Assembly: GCF_023078835.1 (NCBI RefSeq)
Contig: NZ_CP090898.1
Location: forward strand, 1,304,045 to 1,368,044
Length of the DNA stretch: 64,000 nt
Source: Synechococcus sp. NB0720_010
GTDB taxonomy: Bacteria; Cyanobacteriota; Cyanobacteriia; PCC-6307; Cyanobiaceae
Direction: 5' to 3'
Shown here one piece after another: positions 20,524-30,324 of this stretch. The first letter of the stretch is position 1. Every line of letters begins with the position of its first letter. The notes under the pieces are model-generated. The model did not search any database, was not told the origin of the DNA, and saw only the letters and a list, made by a program, of their open reading frames with translations. The position numbers were made by a program, and so were the translations under genes.

Positions 20524-20567
20524 GCAGGCGGCCAGCAACGATGGGGCTAGATGATCCTGCCGCCTCG

Positions 20568-21689
20568 ATGAGCTTCCACTTCGAGATCACGGCCCGCTGC
20601 ACGCGCACCGCCGCCCGTTGCGGCTGCTTTCACACCCCCCATGGCGTCGTCACCACCCCGCGCTTCATGCCCGTGGGGACGCTGGCCACGGTGAAGGGCG
20701 TCACGCCGGCGCAACTCAAAGCGACCGGGGCGGAGATGGTGCTCTCCAACACCTTCCACCTGCACCTTCAACCCGGTGAGCAGATCGTGGCGGATGGCGG
20801 CGGCTTGCACCGCTTCATGGCCTGGGACGGGCCAATGCTCACCGACTCCGGCGGCTTTCAGGTCTTCAGCCTGGGAGACATCAACACCATCAACGACCGC
20901 GGCGTGGTCTTTCGCTCCCCCCGCGATGGGGCCCGGATCGATCTCACCCCAGAGCGATCGATGGCGATCCAAATGGCCCTGGGTGCCGATGTGGCAATGG
21001 CCTTTGACCAGTGCCCGCCCTATCCCGCCACGGAAAGCGAGGTGGAGACAGCCTGCCGCCGCACCCATGCCTGGCTGGAGCGCTGCATCACGAGCCACAC
21101 CAAGGACGATCAGGCCCTGTTCGGGATCGTGCAGGGGGGCTGCTTCCCGCACCTGCGCGAAGAATCGGCACGCGTCATCAGCGCCATGGGACTGCCAGGC
21201 ATCGCCGTCGGTGGTGTGAGCGTGGGCGAGCCCGCCGAAGAAATGCACCGGATCGTGCGCCAGGTCGGCCCCTTACTTCCCGATGACAAGCCCCACTATC
21301 TGATGGGCGTTGGCACCCTCCCTGAAATGGCTATCGCCGTGGCCAATGGCTTCGATCTCTTTGATTGCGTGCTGCCCACCCGCCTGGGACGCCACGGCGC
21401 GGCCCTGGTGGGCGGCGAGCGCTGGAACTTGAAAAACGCCCGCTTCCGCCATGACCACAGCCCACTCGATCCCAGCTGCAGCTGCCCGGCCTGCACGGTC
21501 CACAGCCGCGCCTACCTCCACCACCTGATCAAAACGGATGAGCTGCTCGGAAAGATCCTGTTAAGCCTTCACAACATCACCCAACTAGTGCGCTTCAGCA
21601 CAGCGATGGGACAGGCCATCCGTGACGGCTGTTTTTCAGAGGATTTCGCTCCGTGGGAACCAGCCTCTCCGGCCGCCCACACGTGGTAG
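20568..21689 (+). CDS. tgt: tRNA-guanine (queuine) transglycosylase
   Basis: This 373-residue enzyme exchanges guanine 34 of GUN-anticodon tRNAs for preQ1. The nucleophile and substrate-binding region [12 protein letters not shown] is near residue 92, GGVSVGEP near 216 and the second aspartate lies in [11 protein letters not shown]. The zinc site CSCPAC plus a downstream His is near residue 305. ATG at 20568 ([11 protein letters not shown]) fits the family better than the codon nine residues earlier. psbK follows 30 bases downstream, an arrangement common in cyanobacteria. Confidence 0.96.
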   Translation: MSFHFEITARCTRTAARCGCFHTPHGVVTTPRFMPVGTLATVKGVTPAQLKATGAEMVLSNTFHLHLQPGEQIVADGGGLHRFMAWDGPMLTDSGGFQVFSLGDINTINDRGVVFRSPRDGARIDLTPERSMAIQMALGADVAMAFDQCPPYPATESEVETACRRTHAWLERCITSHTKDDQALFGIVQGGCFPHLREESARVISAMGLPGIAVGGVSVGEPAEEMHRIVRQVGPLLPDDKPHYLMGVGTLPEMAIAVANGFDLFDCVLPTRLGRHGAALVGGERWNLKNARFRHDHSPLDPSCSCPACTVHSRAYLHHLIKTDELLGKILLSLHNITQLVRFSTAMGQAIRDGCFSEDFAPWEPASPAAHTW

Positions 21690-21719
21690 CTTCCGTCCTT
21701 AGCCAACGACGAAACCAGG

Positions 21720-21863
21720 ATGGCCGCCTACGCCCTGCAGACCCTGGCCCAGCTGCCCGAGGCCTACCAAGCCTTCGGTCCTCTGATTGACATCCTGCCG
21801 ATCATTCCCCTGTTCTTCCTGCTGCTGGCCTTTGTCTGGCAAGCCTCCGTCGGCTTCCGCTGA
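21720..21863 (+). CDS. psbK: Photosystem II reaction centre protein K
   Basis: This 47-residue precursor has a short leader (about ten residues, removed in the family) before the mature domain [17 protein letters not shown] single transmembrane helix and the invariant ending [10 protein letters not shown] follow. It is a low-molecular-weight PSII subunit near CP43. It lies 30 bases behind tgt and is probably co-transcribed with it, with a strong terminator 23 bases after the stop. Confidence 0.97.
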   Translation: MAAYALQTLAQLPEAYQAFGPLIDILPIIPLFFLLLAFVWQASVGFR

Positions 21864-21885
21864 TTCCCGGCTGAGCAGTTGAGAG

Positions 21886-21926
21886 AAAAAAGCGGTGGGG
21901 GCTATTTGGTCTCCACCGCTTTTTGA
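21886..21926. terminator. Bidirectional terminator between psbK and the WecB-like gene
   Basis: Inverted repeat AAAAAAGCGGTGG / CCACCGCTTTTT with a loop of about 14 bases. T tracts follow on both strands, so it can end both convergent transcripts. Confidence 0.85.
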
Positions 21927-21939
21927 TGGCCATCCGGGA

Positions 21940-22686
21940 TTAGCACCCGCGCAAGACGGCCCAGGCAAATTCCGGCAGCGCCAACATCCGGCGCCAACGG
22001 CTTGGCTCTTGAACGAGGCGATACAGCCATTCGATCTGCAAACGGCACATCCACTGGGGAGCACGCTGTTTCGCGCCCGACCAGACGTCAAAACTGCCGC
22101 CAACTCCCATCCAAATACCGGGCTGATCGGCATGCATGCGCTGGATCCAGGTCTCTTGGCGCGGCACACCCAAGGCCGCGAGCACCAGATCCGGCCTGGC
22201 CTCGCGGAGTTGCTGCTCAATGCCGGGCCACTGCTCCGGGCTTTGATAGCCGTGGATGCTGAACTGCAGGTTCAGGCCAGGAATCTCTTTTTTCAGCCGG
22301 GCCGAGACCAGCGCCATCACCTCGGGGCTAGCGCCCACCAAAGCCACACGCCAGCTGCGGGCAGCCGCCTCGACCAGGAGCTGACGGGCGAGCTCAATAC
22401 CTGGACTGCGGCGCACCCGGTAACCCTGGCGCTTGAGAGCCCAGACCACACCGGCACCATCAGGGATCACCAGATCCGCCGCCGCGATCGCCCCACCTAG
22501 GGCGGGATCGGCCAGGGCCGACATCGTCATCTCGGCGTTCAAGGTGACGATCTGACCGCCCCCCCGTTGCTTCAAGGCCAGGGCGGCCTCGAGCACATCG
22601 GCGGCCACGGCCACCTGCACACCCAAGACCTGGGCGGTCTCCCAGGCGGGCTGATCAAACGCATTGGGGCTGGCGGGAGTCGCCAT
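21940..22686 (-). CDS. WecB/TagA/CpsF family glycosyltransferase
   Basis: This 248-residue GT26-family protein has the typical stretches LNAEMTMSAL, the acidic motif IPDGAGVVWALKRQG around residue 75, the Rossmann-like VALVGASPEV, and GVPRQETWI and GVGGSFDVWSG. Family members transfer ManNAc(A) or related sugars onto lipid-linked GlcNAc. A partner for the WecA-like protein at 7,190 is possible but they are 14 kb apart. The product is unknown. The C-terminus (PQWMCRLQIEWLYRLVQEP) is the usual membrane-associating segment. It is divergent from the GH15-like gene, the starts being 63 bases apart. Confidence 0.9.
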   Translation of the reverse strand: MATPASPNAFDQPAWETAQVLGVQVAVAADVLEAALALKQRGGGQIVTLNAEMTMSALADPALGGAIAAADLVIPDGAGVVWALKRQGYRVRRSPGIELARQLLVEAAARSWRVALVGASPEVMALVSARLKKEIPGLNLQFSIHGYQSPEQWPGIEQQLREARPDLVLAALGVPRQETWIQRMHADQPGIWMGVGGSFDVWSGAKQRAPQWMCRLQIEWLYRLVQEPSRWRRMLALPEFAWAVLRGC

Positions 22687-22749
22687 TGATGCCGTCGTGG
22701 ATAGGCCGCACGGGAGAATCTATGGCTGGCCTTCAGGCAGTGCTCGCCC

Positions 22750-25700
22750 ATGACCCTCAGCAGCGCCCCGGTTGCGAACAGCGCCGCACCGCTGCAGCTG
22801 AGTGCCGCTGAGGCTTGGCAGCGCCTCCAAGAACTGGACCGGCAGATCGATCAGGTGGTGCTGCAGCGCCAACACCCGATCACCGGCCTGCTCCCCGCCA
22901 GCACCGCCAACAACGTCCACGGCAACTACGGCGATGCCTGGGTGCGGGACTGCGTCTACTCGATCCAATGCGTCTGGGGCCTCGCCCTGGCCCATCGGCG
23001 CCTGAGTGGCACCACCGCCCGCGTCTACGAGCTGGAGCAGCGGGTGCTGCAACTGATGCGGGGTCTACTCAACGCGATGCTGCGCCAGGCCCACAAGGTC
23101 GAGCGCTTCAAGCAGACCCTCTCCCCGCTCGATTGCCTGCACGCCAAATACGACACCGGTAGTGGCGACCCGGTGGTCCCCGATGACGGCTGGGGGCACC
23201 TACAGCTCGATGCCACGGCCCTATTCCTGCTGCAGCTCGCCCAGCTGACCCGTTCGGGACTGGTGGTGGTTCAAACCAGCCACGAACGGGACTTCCTGCA
23301 AAACCTCGTCTATTACGTGGCTCGGGCCTACAGGGTGCGCGACTACGGCATCTGGGAGCGGGGGGACAAGGGCAATCACGGCCTACCCGAGCGCAACGCC
23401 AGCTCCATTGGTCTGGTTAAGGCTGCCCTCGAGGCCCTGGAAGGCCTAGATCTCTATGGCCACCACGGCAGTGGTCAGTGCCACCTGCACATTCCCCACG
23501 ACGCCATCGTGCGGCTGCGGCGCGCCCTCAGCGGCCTGTTGCCCCGGGAATCAGCCAGCAAAGAAGTCGATGCGGCCTGCCTCTCGGTGATTGGCTACCC
23601 GGCCTGGGCCGTGGAAGACAGCGCCCTTGTGGAGCGCACCCGCGACAAGATCCGCACCGAACTGGGCGGGCCCTACGGCTACAAGCGCTTCCGCCGGGAC
23701 GGCCACCAGACCGTCGTCGAGGACCACAACCGACTGCACTACGAACGGGAGGAACTGGCCCAGTTCGAGCACATCGAATGCGAATGGCCCCTGTTCCTGG
23801 CCTATGAGCTGATCACGGCCTGCTGCGAAGAACGCTGGAGTGAGGCCTGGAGCTGGCGGGAGCGACTGCGCAAGGTTGCCGTCGACGTGGACGGAATCGA
23901 GCTGCTGCCGGAGGTCTATGTGGTGCCGAAAGCCAGCATCGAGGCCGAGCGCAAACAACCGGGAAGCCAGGAGCGCATTGCCAACGACAACGTCCCCCTG
24001 CTCTGGACGCAAAGCCTGACCTGGCTGAGCGACCTGATGCTGCTGGGCCTACTGGAGCCGCAGCAACTGGACCCCAGCGAACGGCGCCGCAGCCGCAGCC
24101 TGGGGGCGCCTCAGGTCCTGGTGAGTTTCGTCCCCGCCCGCGAGCACATCGCAGCGGCCTTTGAACAGGCGGGACTGGCCGTCAGCCGCCCAGGTCCCAG
24201 CAACATCGCCAGCTCCAAAGAGTTGGGCCAGCGGATGGCCCAGGTGGGCGCCAATGCGCGACTGGGCCTGAGCGGTCATCCGCGGCTGCGCATGGAGACC
24301 ATGGCCACGGCCCGGCTCTACCGCCAAGACGGCCAAACCCTGGCCTTTTTGCCAGCGGTGCTGGAGGAGGACACCTTCTATCTCTCCGATGACCCGGAGC
24401 AACTGGTGGATGCGGTCACCAACGAAATCAGTCAGTTGCAACGCCACTGGCGCGGCAGTGGGCTACCGCTGCTGCTGATCCCTGTCGAAGAAGGACCCTT
24501 CCAGCGCAGCCCTGACACCTTCTTGCGACTTGGGGAGACCCTGCGGAGCGGCGTGCTGGGTGGAACCGCGGTGCAACTCGGCAGCTTGGACGACCTGGCC
24601 AACCAAGCCTGCTGGGCGGATCTGCCCAATGCGCAACCGGAGGCTGCCGTGAGCGCTGCGGAGCCCATCCAAGGACTGCAGAGCAGCGGCCTGGACAAAC
24701 CGCTGACCGCCGAACAAGAGCAAGAGCTGGAGGAATCCAGCCTGGATGCGCTGCTGGAGCGGCTCTGGCAAAGCGCCTCCCTACAGGAGCAAGCCGAGTT
24801 GCTTGAGCTCTTGGTCCGCCGGCTCGGCCTCTCGGCCGTCCTGACCGGACCCAAGGGCAATGCAACACCCAAGGCCCTGTTGGAGGAGGCCTATCGCCGC
24901 GCCCTCAAGGATGGGGACTGGAACGTGGTGCGGCGCTGCGCTGGAGTCCTGGGCTTGGTGCATCCCCAACTTGAAGATGCCCTCACCGATCTCTTGGTGC
25001 GCCAGAAACAGGTCGTTGTTGGACGCAACTACACCAACGACTCCCTGATCACCCAGCCCCTCAGCAGCAAGGCGATTGCAGCCATGATCCGCCTCTACAG
25101 CGGCGAGGACAGCCGCGAATGGGTGCTGCAGCAGGAACTCCTGCTGGCCCTCGATGGTCTGGCCCGACGTGATCCCGCCCTCCTCAGCGGCAGCCTGACC
25201 CTGCAGCTGGGACAACTGCTGCTGCTGCTCACCAGTGAAGTGGCCGGGGAGCAGAACCTCTCACCGAGTGAAGCCTTCGAGGCCCTCTGCGACACGCCGC
25301 CCCACGCCATCGGACGGCGGCTCAAGCAGGTGCTCAGCGATGTGGAGCACGCCAAGGCCGCCCTGCAACGCAAGGAGCAACTGCACCTCAGTGGCCGGGT
25401 GAGCTGGGAGGCTCCTGAACCCTTGGAGGAGCTCGAAAAGGGTGAAAACTGGCTGAAACACCGGGAGCGTATGGGTGCGCTGCAGAACGTGCCCCGGGAC
25501 TTCCACCCCGGAATCTGGAGCCTGCTGCACCACTGCCGCGGCCTGGTCATCGGCGACAAGCTCGAGCGCCGCAACCGGCTCGAGAGCGCGCCGCTGCTCA
25601 AGGAGAAGACCCCCGGCGAGCGCAACTTTGCGGTCCACGTCGAGCACCTGCTCAGCAAGATTGAGGCGCCCGAATACCGCCGCCTCTGCATCGAGACCCT

Positions 25701-25941
25701 GGTCACCCTTATTGCCTTCGTCGATGCCAACCCGGAGGTCAGCGTCGCTGACGACCTGGTGCTGGATGTGGTGATTGGCCACGCGGTCCGCGTCGGCTGG
25801 CAGCAGCGCCATCCGGAGATCGATCCCGCGGAATACGGCAGCCACAAAGGCGATGCCTGGGATGCCTTCTATCGCTCCTCACCAGCCGACTGCCGCCGCT
25901 GGCAGCTGCTGGCGCTGAAAGAACTGGCGGAGATGGCCTGA
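22750..25941 (+). CDS. GH15 / phosphorylase-kinase-alpha-like protein
   Basis: This 1063-residue protein has an N-terminal (alpha/alpha)6-barrel region (about residues 20-560) of the GH15/phosphorylase kinase alpha-beta type, with ANNVHGNYGDAWVRDCVYS near residue 55 and WGHLQLDATALFL near residue 155. The C-terminal half (about 650-1060) is helical and Leu/Glu-rich and may mediate binding. No signal peptide is present, so it is cytosolic. Glucoamylase-like activity on glycogen is possible, but the eukaryotic homologues are non-catalytic regulatory subunits, so enzymatic function is uncertain. It is convergent with the Gfo/Idh gene, with one base between the stops. Confidence 0.8.
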   Translation: MTLSSAPVANSAAPLQLSAAEAWQRLQELDRQIDQVVLQRQHPITGLLPASTANNVHGNYGDAWVRDCVYSIQCVWGLALAHRRLSGTTARVYELEQRVLQLMRGLLNAMLRQAHKVERFKQTLSPLDCLHAKYDTGSGDPVVPDDGWGHLQLDATALFLLQLAQLTRSGLVVVQTSHERDFLQNLVYYVARAYRVRDYGIWERGDKGNHGLPERNASSIGLVKAALEALEGLDLYGHHGSGQCHLHIPHDAIVRLRRALSGLLPRESASKEVDAACLSVIGYPAWAVEDSALVERTRDKIRTELGGPYGYKRFRRDGHQTVVEDHNRLHYEREELAQFEHIECEWPLFLAYELITACCEERWSEAWSWRERLRKVAVDVDGIELLPEVYVVPKASIEAERKQPGSQERIANDNVPLLWTQSLTWLSDLMLLGLLEPQQLDPSERRRSRSLGAPQVLVSFVPAREHIAAAFEQAGLAVSRPGPSNIASSKELGQRMAQVGANARLGLSGHPRLRMETMATARLYRQDGQTLAFLPAVLEEDTFYLSDDPEQLVDAVTNEISQLQRHWRGSGLPLLLIPVEEGPFQRSPDTFLRLGETLRSGVLGGTAVQLGSLDDLANQACWADLPNAQPEAAVSAAEPIQGLQSSGLDKPLTAEQEQELEESSLDALLERLWQSASLQEQAELLELLVRRLGLSAVLTGPKGNATPKALLEEAYRRALKDGDWNVVRRCAGVLGLVHPQLEDALTDLLVRQKQVVVGRNYTNDSLITQPLSSKAIAAMIRLYSGEDSREWVLQQELLLALDGLARRDPALLSGSLTLQLGQLLLLLTSEVAGEQNLSPSEAFEALCDTPPHAIGRRLKQVLSDVEHAKAALQRKEQLHLSGRVSWEAPEPLEELEKGENWLKHRERMGALQNVPRDFHPGIWSLLHHCRGLVIGDKLERRNRLESAPLLKEKTPGERNFAVHVEHLLSKIEAPEYRRLCIETLVTLIAFVDANPEVSVADDLVLDVVIGHAVRVGWQQRHPEIDPAEYGSHKGDAWDAFYRSSPADCRRWQLLALKELAEMA

Positions 25942-25942
25942 G

Positions 25943-26935
25943 TTAGATCGGCTCCGGCAGGGTCATACAGATGTTGGCCTGCTCAACGCACTGCTCGATC
26001 AGATCAGCCAGCAGCAGGGCCCGCGACGCCTGAGGGCCGTCAACGGCGGGCTTCTCCTCACCGCGAACGCACTGGAGGAAGTGCTCCAGCTCAGCGACAA
26101 GGGGGTCCACCGGCGAGGTGCTGACCTCTTCGATGAATCCGTCGTTGCGATACAGCAATTCACCGTGGTCAGCGCTGAAGGACTGGTGGGTCCGCCGGTG
26201 AATCTGCAGGCTGCGGTTGAGGAAATCGGTCTCCACCAGGGCGCTGCGGCAGTGAGCAGAAAGGCTGCGGATCTTGCGATGCGCCATCTTGCTGGCGGTC
26301 AGGCTGGCGACCACACCATTGGCAAAGCCCAAGGTGGCATTGACGTAATCGATCGGTCCGTCGGCGCTGCGGCCGCCGGCGGCTGCAAGGCGAATGACGG
26401 GAGCCTGCGCCAGTTCCAGTACCAAATCGATGTCATGGATCATGAGGTCCAGCACCACCGAGACGTCATTGGCGCGGTCCGGATTGGGGCTATGGCGGCG
26501 AGCCTCCAGCACCACCACCTCCTCGCCAGCCACCACCTTGACCAACTCGCGGAAGGCCGGGTTAAAGCGCTCGATGTGCCCCACCTGCAGCAGACGGCCG
26601 GAGGATTTCGCCGCTCGAATCAGATCGGAGGCCTCATCTTGGGTGGCTGCGATCGGCTTCTCGATCAGGACGTGGACGCCCGCGTCAAAGCAGGCCATGC
26701 CGACGCGGTGGTGCAGGAGCGTCGGTACCGCGATGCAAACCGCCTCGACTTCCTTCAGCAGCTCGGTGTAATCCCCAAACCAGCGGCAGCCAAACTGCTC
26801 GACCGCAAGCTGACCGCGATGGGGGTCGGGATCAGCTACCCCGACAAGCTCTGCATCCTTGAGCAGGCTGAGCACCCGGGCGTGGTGCCAGCCCATGTTT
26901 CCGATTCCGATGACCCCAACGCGGACTGGCTTCAT
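25943..26935 (-). CDS. Gfo/Idh/MocA family NAD(P)-dependent oxidoreductase
   Basis: The 330-residue protein has an N-terminal Rossmann fold with VGVIGIGNMGWHHARVL (residues 6-22) and the family motif VLIEKPIA, whose Lys is catalytic, near residue 93. HDID near residue 168 supplies the catalytic-histidine region. It is most like enzymes oxidising or reducing C3 of UDP-HexNAc sugars, but substrate cannot be fixed from sequence. It lies downstream of the CNNM-like gene on the same strand (34-base gap), so co-transcription is likely. Confidence 0.87.
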   Translation of the reverse strand: MKPVRVGVIGIGNMGWHHARVLSLLKDAELVGVADPDPHRGQLAVEQFGCRWFGDYTELLKEVEAVCIAVPTLLHHRVGMACFDAGVHVLIEKPIAATQDEASDLIRAAKSSGRLLQVGHIERFNPAFRELVKVVAGEEVVVLEARRHSPNPDRANDVSVVLDLMIHDIDLVLELAQAPVIRLAAAGGRSADGPIDYVNATLGFANGVVASLTASKMAHRKIRSLSAHCRSALVETDFLNRSLQIHRRTHQSFSADHGELLYRNDGFIEEVSTSPVDPLVAELEHFLQCVRGEEKPAVDGPQASRALLLADLIEQCVEQANICMTLPEPI

Positions 26936-26969
26936 GGCGTTGGTGTTCCGGCGCAGTAATTATCAGGGA

Positions 26970-28253
26970 TCAAAGGTCGTCATCGCTGACGGGCTCTGCC
27001 AAACGGCGACTGATCTCTACACGGTCAATCCGGGGACCATCCATCGCGAGGACCTCAAATTGATGCCCCTTCCAGAACACACTTTCTCCGGGTGAAGGGA
27101 TGTGCTGCAGGCGCTCCAAGAGAAAGCCGGCGAGGGTGTGATGTTCGTCGGATTCAGGCAACTGGAGGTTGAGCTCCCGGTTCAGCTCATAAATCTCCAG
27201 ATCTCCGGCCACCAACCAGCTGTCGTCCTGGAGCTGCTGGAGATCCTCCTCGGGATTTTCGGGATCCTCCTCTTCGCCGACGATCTCGCTGGTGAAGTCG
27301 GAGATCGTGACCAGACCCTCGGTGCCTCCGTGCTCATCCACCACCAGCAGTAGCGGTTGACCACTGCGAATCAAGGGCAGCAATTCAGCGACTGGCGTGG
27401 TCTCTTGAACCTTGGTGACAGGGGTGACATAGGGAGCCAACGGTGTGTCGCGCTGGAGAAGTCCCTTGGCAATGGGTTCCGCCAAACGCCTGAGGTCCAG
27501 CACCCCGCGCACGTCATCGAGGGAGCTGCCCAAGACAGGGAAGCGGGCGTGGTGGGTCGTATGGACGGCCTCCATCAGCTCACCAAAGCGCACCTCCAAA
27601 GACAGGGTGACCATGCCCGAGCGGGGGACCATCACCTCCCGAACCTGGGTATCGCGCAGAGAAAAGAGACCCTCCAACATGTCGCGCTCATCGGGCATCA
27701 AGCCGGTGACGCTGTTGGACTCAATCAGGGTTTCGAGCTCACCCGCTGAGAGGGCCGGCACCAACTGATCCCAGTTGCGCGGCAAACCCAGTAGGCGCAG
27801 CACCCCATCACCCAGACGCTCCACCACCGCCAAAAACGGCGCCAGGGTCCGAATCAGGTTCTCCAACACCGGCGCCAGCCGCAGTGCGGTGGCTTCCGGG
27901 CGATGCAAGACCCAGGCCTTCGGCACCAAGCCGCCCAAAAGAGTGGCCAAGAGCACGAGGACCGCAAACACAGCGATGTCCCACCAGACCTGCTGACCGG
28001 AGGCAGCGGAGAGCCGTTCCGCCAGGGCGCGGCCACTCCAGCCCAGCGCCAACAGGGCCATGGCCATGCCGAGCTGCGTCGCCACCAGGGCCCGGCGCAA
28101 ACGCCGCTGCAGGCGTGCCACCGCGGTCGCGCCGGCGTGGCCGTCCTCCTCGAGCAACTGCACCCGGGTCGGGCGCAGGCGAATCAGGGAAAATTCGGAG
28201 GCGGCGAAAAAGGCCAGCAGGATCAGCAGTGCCGCCGGAGCCAGAAATCGCAT
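26970..28253 (-). CDS. CNNM/CorC-type transporter (hemolysin family protein)
   Basis: The 427-residue protein has a DUF21/CNNM membrane domain (about residues 1-175). A CBS pair follows, with VREVMVPRSGM at the first CBS motif and EHGGTEGLVTISD in the second. The C-terminal CorC_HlyC domain contains PESDEHHTLAGFLLERL. Such proteins are linked to Mg2+/Co2+ efflux or divalent-metal homeostasis; the old hemolysin label is not functional evidence. ATG at 28253 was chosen over a TTG two codons upstream. The start is 10 bases from the CAU tRNA. Confidence 0.9.
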   Translation of the reverse strand: MRFLAPAALLILLAFFAASEFSLIRLRPTRVQLLEEDGHAGATAVARLQRRLRRALVATQLGMAMALLALGWSGRALAERLSAASGQQVWWDIAVFAVLVLLATLLGGLVPKAWVLHRPEATALRLAPVLENLIRTLAPFLAVVERLGDGVLRLLGLPRNWDQLVPALSAGELETLIESNSVTGLMPDERDMLEGLFSLRDTQVREVMVPRSGMVTLSLEVRFGELMEAVHTTHHARFPVLGSSLDDVRGVLDLRRLAEPIAKGLLQRDTPLAPYVTPVTKVQETTPVAELLPLIRSGQPLLLVVDEHGGTEGLVTISDFTSEIVGEEEDPENPEEDLQQLQDDSWLVAGDLEIYELNRELNLQLPESDEHHTLAGFLLERLQHIPSPGESVFWKGHQFEVLAMDGPRIDRVEISRRLAEPVSDDDL

Positions 28254-28263
28254 CGCCAAAGAA

Positions 28264-28336
28264 TGGGGGTCGCGAGGATCGAACTCGCCTAAGGCGGATT
28301 ATGAGTCCGCTGCATTCACCAGATTGCTAGACCCCC
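28264..28336 (-). tRNA. tRNA with CAU anticodon (Ile2 or elongator Met)
   Basis: The 73-nt cloverleaf has acceptor GGGGGTC/GACCCCC, anticodon stem GCGGA/TCCGC with loop CTCATAA, T arm with TTCGATC and discriminator A. The CAU anticodon can mean elongator Met, or Ile2 after lysidine modification by TilS. The D arm (GCAATCTGGTGAATGC) resembles the plastid trnI-CAU pattern, so I lean to Ile2, with low certainty between the two. An initiator is unlikely because the anticodon stem lacks the GGG/CCC run. Confidence 0.9.
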
Positions 28337-28348
28337 AGCGGGTGTGGT

Positions 28349-28822
28349 TTACCACAGGCCCCGCACGGGAGCAGAGAGGTTGCTGCAGCCGCCCTGGGGC
28401 AACCCTTGGCAGAAGCCATTCGAGACATCGGCCGTGCGCCAAGGCAGGGGGGTGCTCTGCTGATCCAGCAGCACTTGATAGGTGTTCTCGACCGCCGAGC
28501 CGTCCCAGACGATCGTCTGATCGGGGAAGCCCAAGCCCATCACCCGGTTGCCCTCGCGGCCGCCCATGGCAATGCCGAGAACATCGGTGATCTGATTCAC
28601 GACGCTGACTCCACGGGCATAGGGCGCGGTGTAGCTGAAGAAGCGCTGCTCCATCAGCTCAGCCGTGGTCGTCACTGGCCCGCAGCGACTCACCTCCACC
28701 AGCGGAGAACCATCGAGGGGCGCCTCGATGCTGGTGCGACAGACAACGGGGCCCGCTGACGCAGCAGGGATCAGTGATCCCGCCGCAGCGGCAGCGATGG
28801 CGAGTGAGCGGAGCAGCTGCAT
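28349..28822 (-). CDS. Secreted hypothetical protein
   Basis: This 157-residue protein has a clear signal peptide (about residues 1-22, with cleavage near AASAGP). The mature part contains four cysteines (CRTS, RCGP, FCQG, GCSN) that could form two disulfides in an oxidising compartment. No family is recognised. It has its own strand position between a tRNA and the divergent pyrE (60 bases between starts). Periplasmic or lumenal location is inferred. Confidence 0.7.
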   Translation of the reverse strand: MQLLRSLAIAAAAAGSLIPAASAGPVVCRTSIEAPLDGSPLVEVSRCGPVTTTAELMEQRFFSYTAPYARGVSVVNQITDVLGIAMGGREGNRVMGLGFPDQTIVWDGSAVENTYQVLLDQQSTPLPWRTADVSNGFCQGLPQGGCSNLSAPVRGLW

Positions 28823-28882
28823 CCCTTAGGGCTCTGGGCTCTAGGCGCAAACTAGACAAACCGAGAGCTCGACGCCAGCGGA

Positions 28883-29467
28883 GTGACTACCACCGTTTCC
28901 CTGCCTTCCACCAGCACCGAACAGCGGCAACTGCTGCTGGAGCTGCTGGCCACGCGGGCCTACCGCCACGGCAACTTCACCCTGGCCTCCGGTCGCACCA
29001 GCTCTCACTACGTCAACTGCAAGCCCGTCAGCCTCAGCGGATTGGGCCTGGCGCTGCTGTCGGCCCAAATGCTGGAACTCGTCGAGCCCGGCGCCGTGGC
29101 CGTCGCGGGCCTCACCCTCGGCGCCGACCCCCTGGTCAGCGGCGTAGCCCAAGCCGCGGCCTTGGCCGGTCAAGCCCTGGATGCCCTGATCGTCCGCAAG
29201 GAAGCCAAAGGCCATGGCACCGGTGCCTGGCTGGAAGGGCCCCTGCCGGAAGCGGGCAGCCGGATCACCGTGCTCGAGGACGTGGTCACCACCGGTGGCT
29301 CCTCCCTCAAAGCGGTCAAGCAGTTACGGGAAGCGGGGTATGTGGTCGAGCGCGTCGTGACGATCGTTGATCGCCAGGAAGGCGGCCTGGCTGCCATGCA
29401 GGAGGCCGGCCTGGAGCTGCGCAGCCTGTTCCAGCTGGATGAAATCGCAGCCGCACATCAGGCATGA
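28883..29467 (+). CDS. pyrE: Orotate phosphoribosyltransferase
   Basis: The 194-residue enzyme makes OMP from orotate and PRPP in pyrimidine synthesis. The PRPP-binding motif [12 protein letters not shown] lies around residue 133, the flexible catalytic loop [10 protein letters not shown] around residue 105, and [16 protein letters not shown] near residue 32. It starts at GTG 28883. The stop overlaps the ygfZ-like start by 4 bases (ATGA), indicating translational coupling. Confidence 0.97.
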   Translation: MTTTVSLPSTSTEQRQLLLELLATRAYRHGNFTLASGRTSSHYVNCKPVSLSGLGLALLSAQMLELVEPGAVAVAGLTLGADPLVSGVAQAAALAGQALDALIVRKEAKGHGTGAWLEGPLPEAGSRITVLEDVVTTGGSSLKAVKQLREAGYVVERVVTIVDRQEGGLAAMQEAGLELRSLFQLDEIAAAHQA

Positions 29468-30324
29468 GCGCAGCCAGCCGCTGGGGCACTCCCGTCAGCT
29501 TGATCCGCCTGGAGGGCAGCGACACCCGCCGCTTTCTCCACGGCCAGAGCAGTCAGGCGATTGAACTGGCCAAACCCGGAGACTGCCTGCCGACCTGCCT
29601 GATCAGCCCTACGGCCCGAATGCGCGGCCTGGCGCTGGTCTGCGTCGATGACACAGGTGCTGACTTGATCGTCATCGCCGGCAATGGTGAGGCCATCCGC
29701 GCCGGCCTGGATCGGGTCCTTTTCCCCGCCGACAACGTGCGGCTGGGTGCGGCTGAGCCGGCCACCCTCTGGAAGTGGCAGGGCGACGCCCAAGCCGAGG
29801 ACAGCGTGCAGCTACGCCCCGGCGTCGACCTCGGCAGCGGTGCCGATGCCGGCGTTGTCTTGCAGCGGTCCGGCGAAGCGCTGCAGCCTTGGCTCGCTGA
29901 CCTGCCGGAATGGTCTGACGACCAAGTGGAAGCCAACCGCCTGCGCCATGGCCTGCCCGCCGAACCGAGCGAACTCAACGACGACACCAATCCCTTTGAA
30001 CTAGGGCTGGCGAACTGGGTGAGCCTGAACAAGGGTTGCTACGTGGGCCAGGAGACCCTGGCAAAACTCGCCACCTATGACGGGGTCAAGCAACAGCTGC
30101 GCTACTGGGAAAGCAGCAGCGCCCTCGAGCCCGGCACAACCCTGAATAGCGCCGGCGGCGAGCGCGCAGGAGTGGTGACCTCCTCTCAGGGTTGCCGGGG
30201 GCTGGCGCTGATCCGCCGCTCTCAGCTCGAGGCCCGCACCCTGCAGGCAGGCGGCACCGAGCTGACCATCAGCACACCCCTGGCCTTTATCGCTCCTCCG
30301 ATCGGCGCTGGCGGTCAGGGCTGA
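29464..30324 (+). CDS. ygfZ: YgfZ/GcvT folate-binding Fe-S maintenance protein
   Basis: This 286-residue protein resembles the aminomethyltransferase fold and has the YgfZ signature KGCYVGQET around residue 190, including the key cysteine. YgfZ uses tetrahydrofolate to support assembly or repair of particular iron-sulfur enzymes. It is coupled to pyrE by a 4-base overlap and runs 10 bases into the convergent RecB-like gene. Confidence 0.9.
   Translation: MSAASRWGTPVSLIRLEGSDTRRFLHGQSSQAIELAKPGDCLPTCLISPTARMRGLALVCVDDTGADLIVIAGNGEAIRAGLDRVLFPADNVRLGAAEPATLWKWQGDAQAEDSVQLRPGVDLGSGADAGVVLQRSGEALQPWLADLPEWSDDQVEANRLRHGLPAEPSELNDDTNPFELGLANWVSLNKGCYVGQETLAKLATYDGVKQQLRYWESSSALEPGTTLNSAGGERAGVVTSSQGCRGLALIRRSQLEARTLQAGGTELTISTPLAFIAPPIGAGGQG

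Noticed and set aside
20524-20567. Possible cobalamin riboswitch ahead of cobS
   Set aside because: Only 44 bases separate cobS from tgt, too few for the riboswitch fold, and no B12-box sequence is seen.
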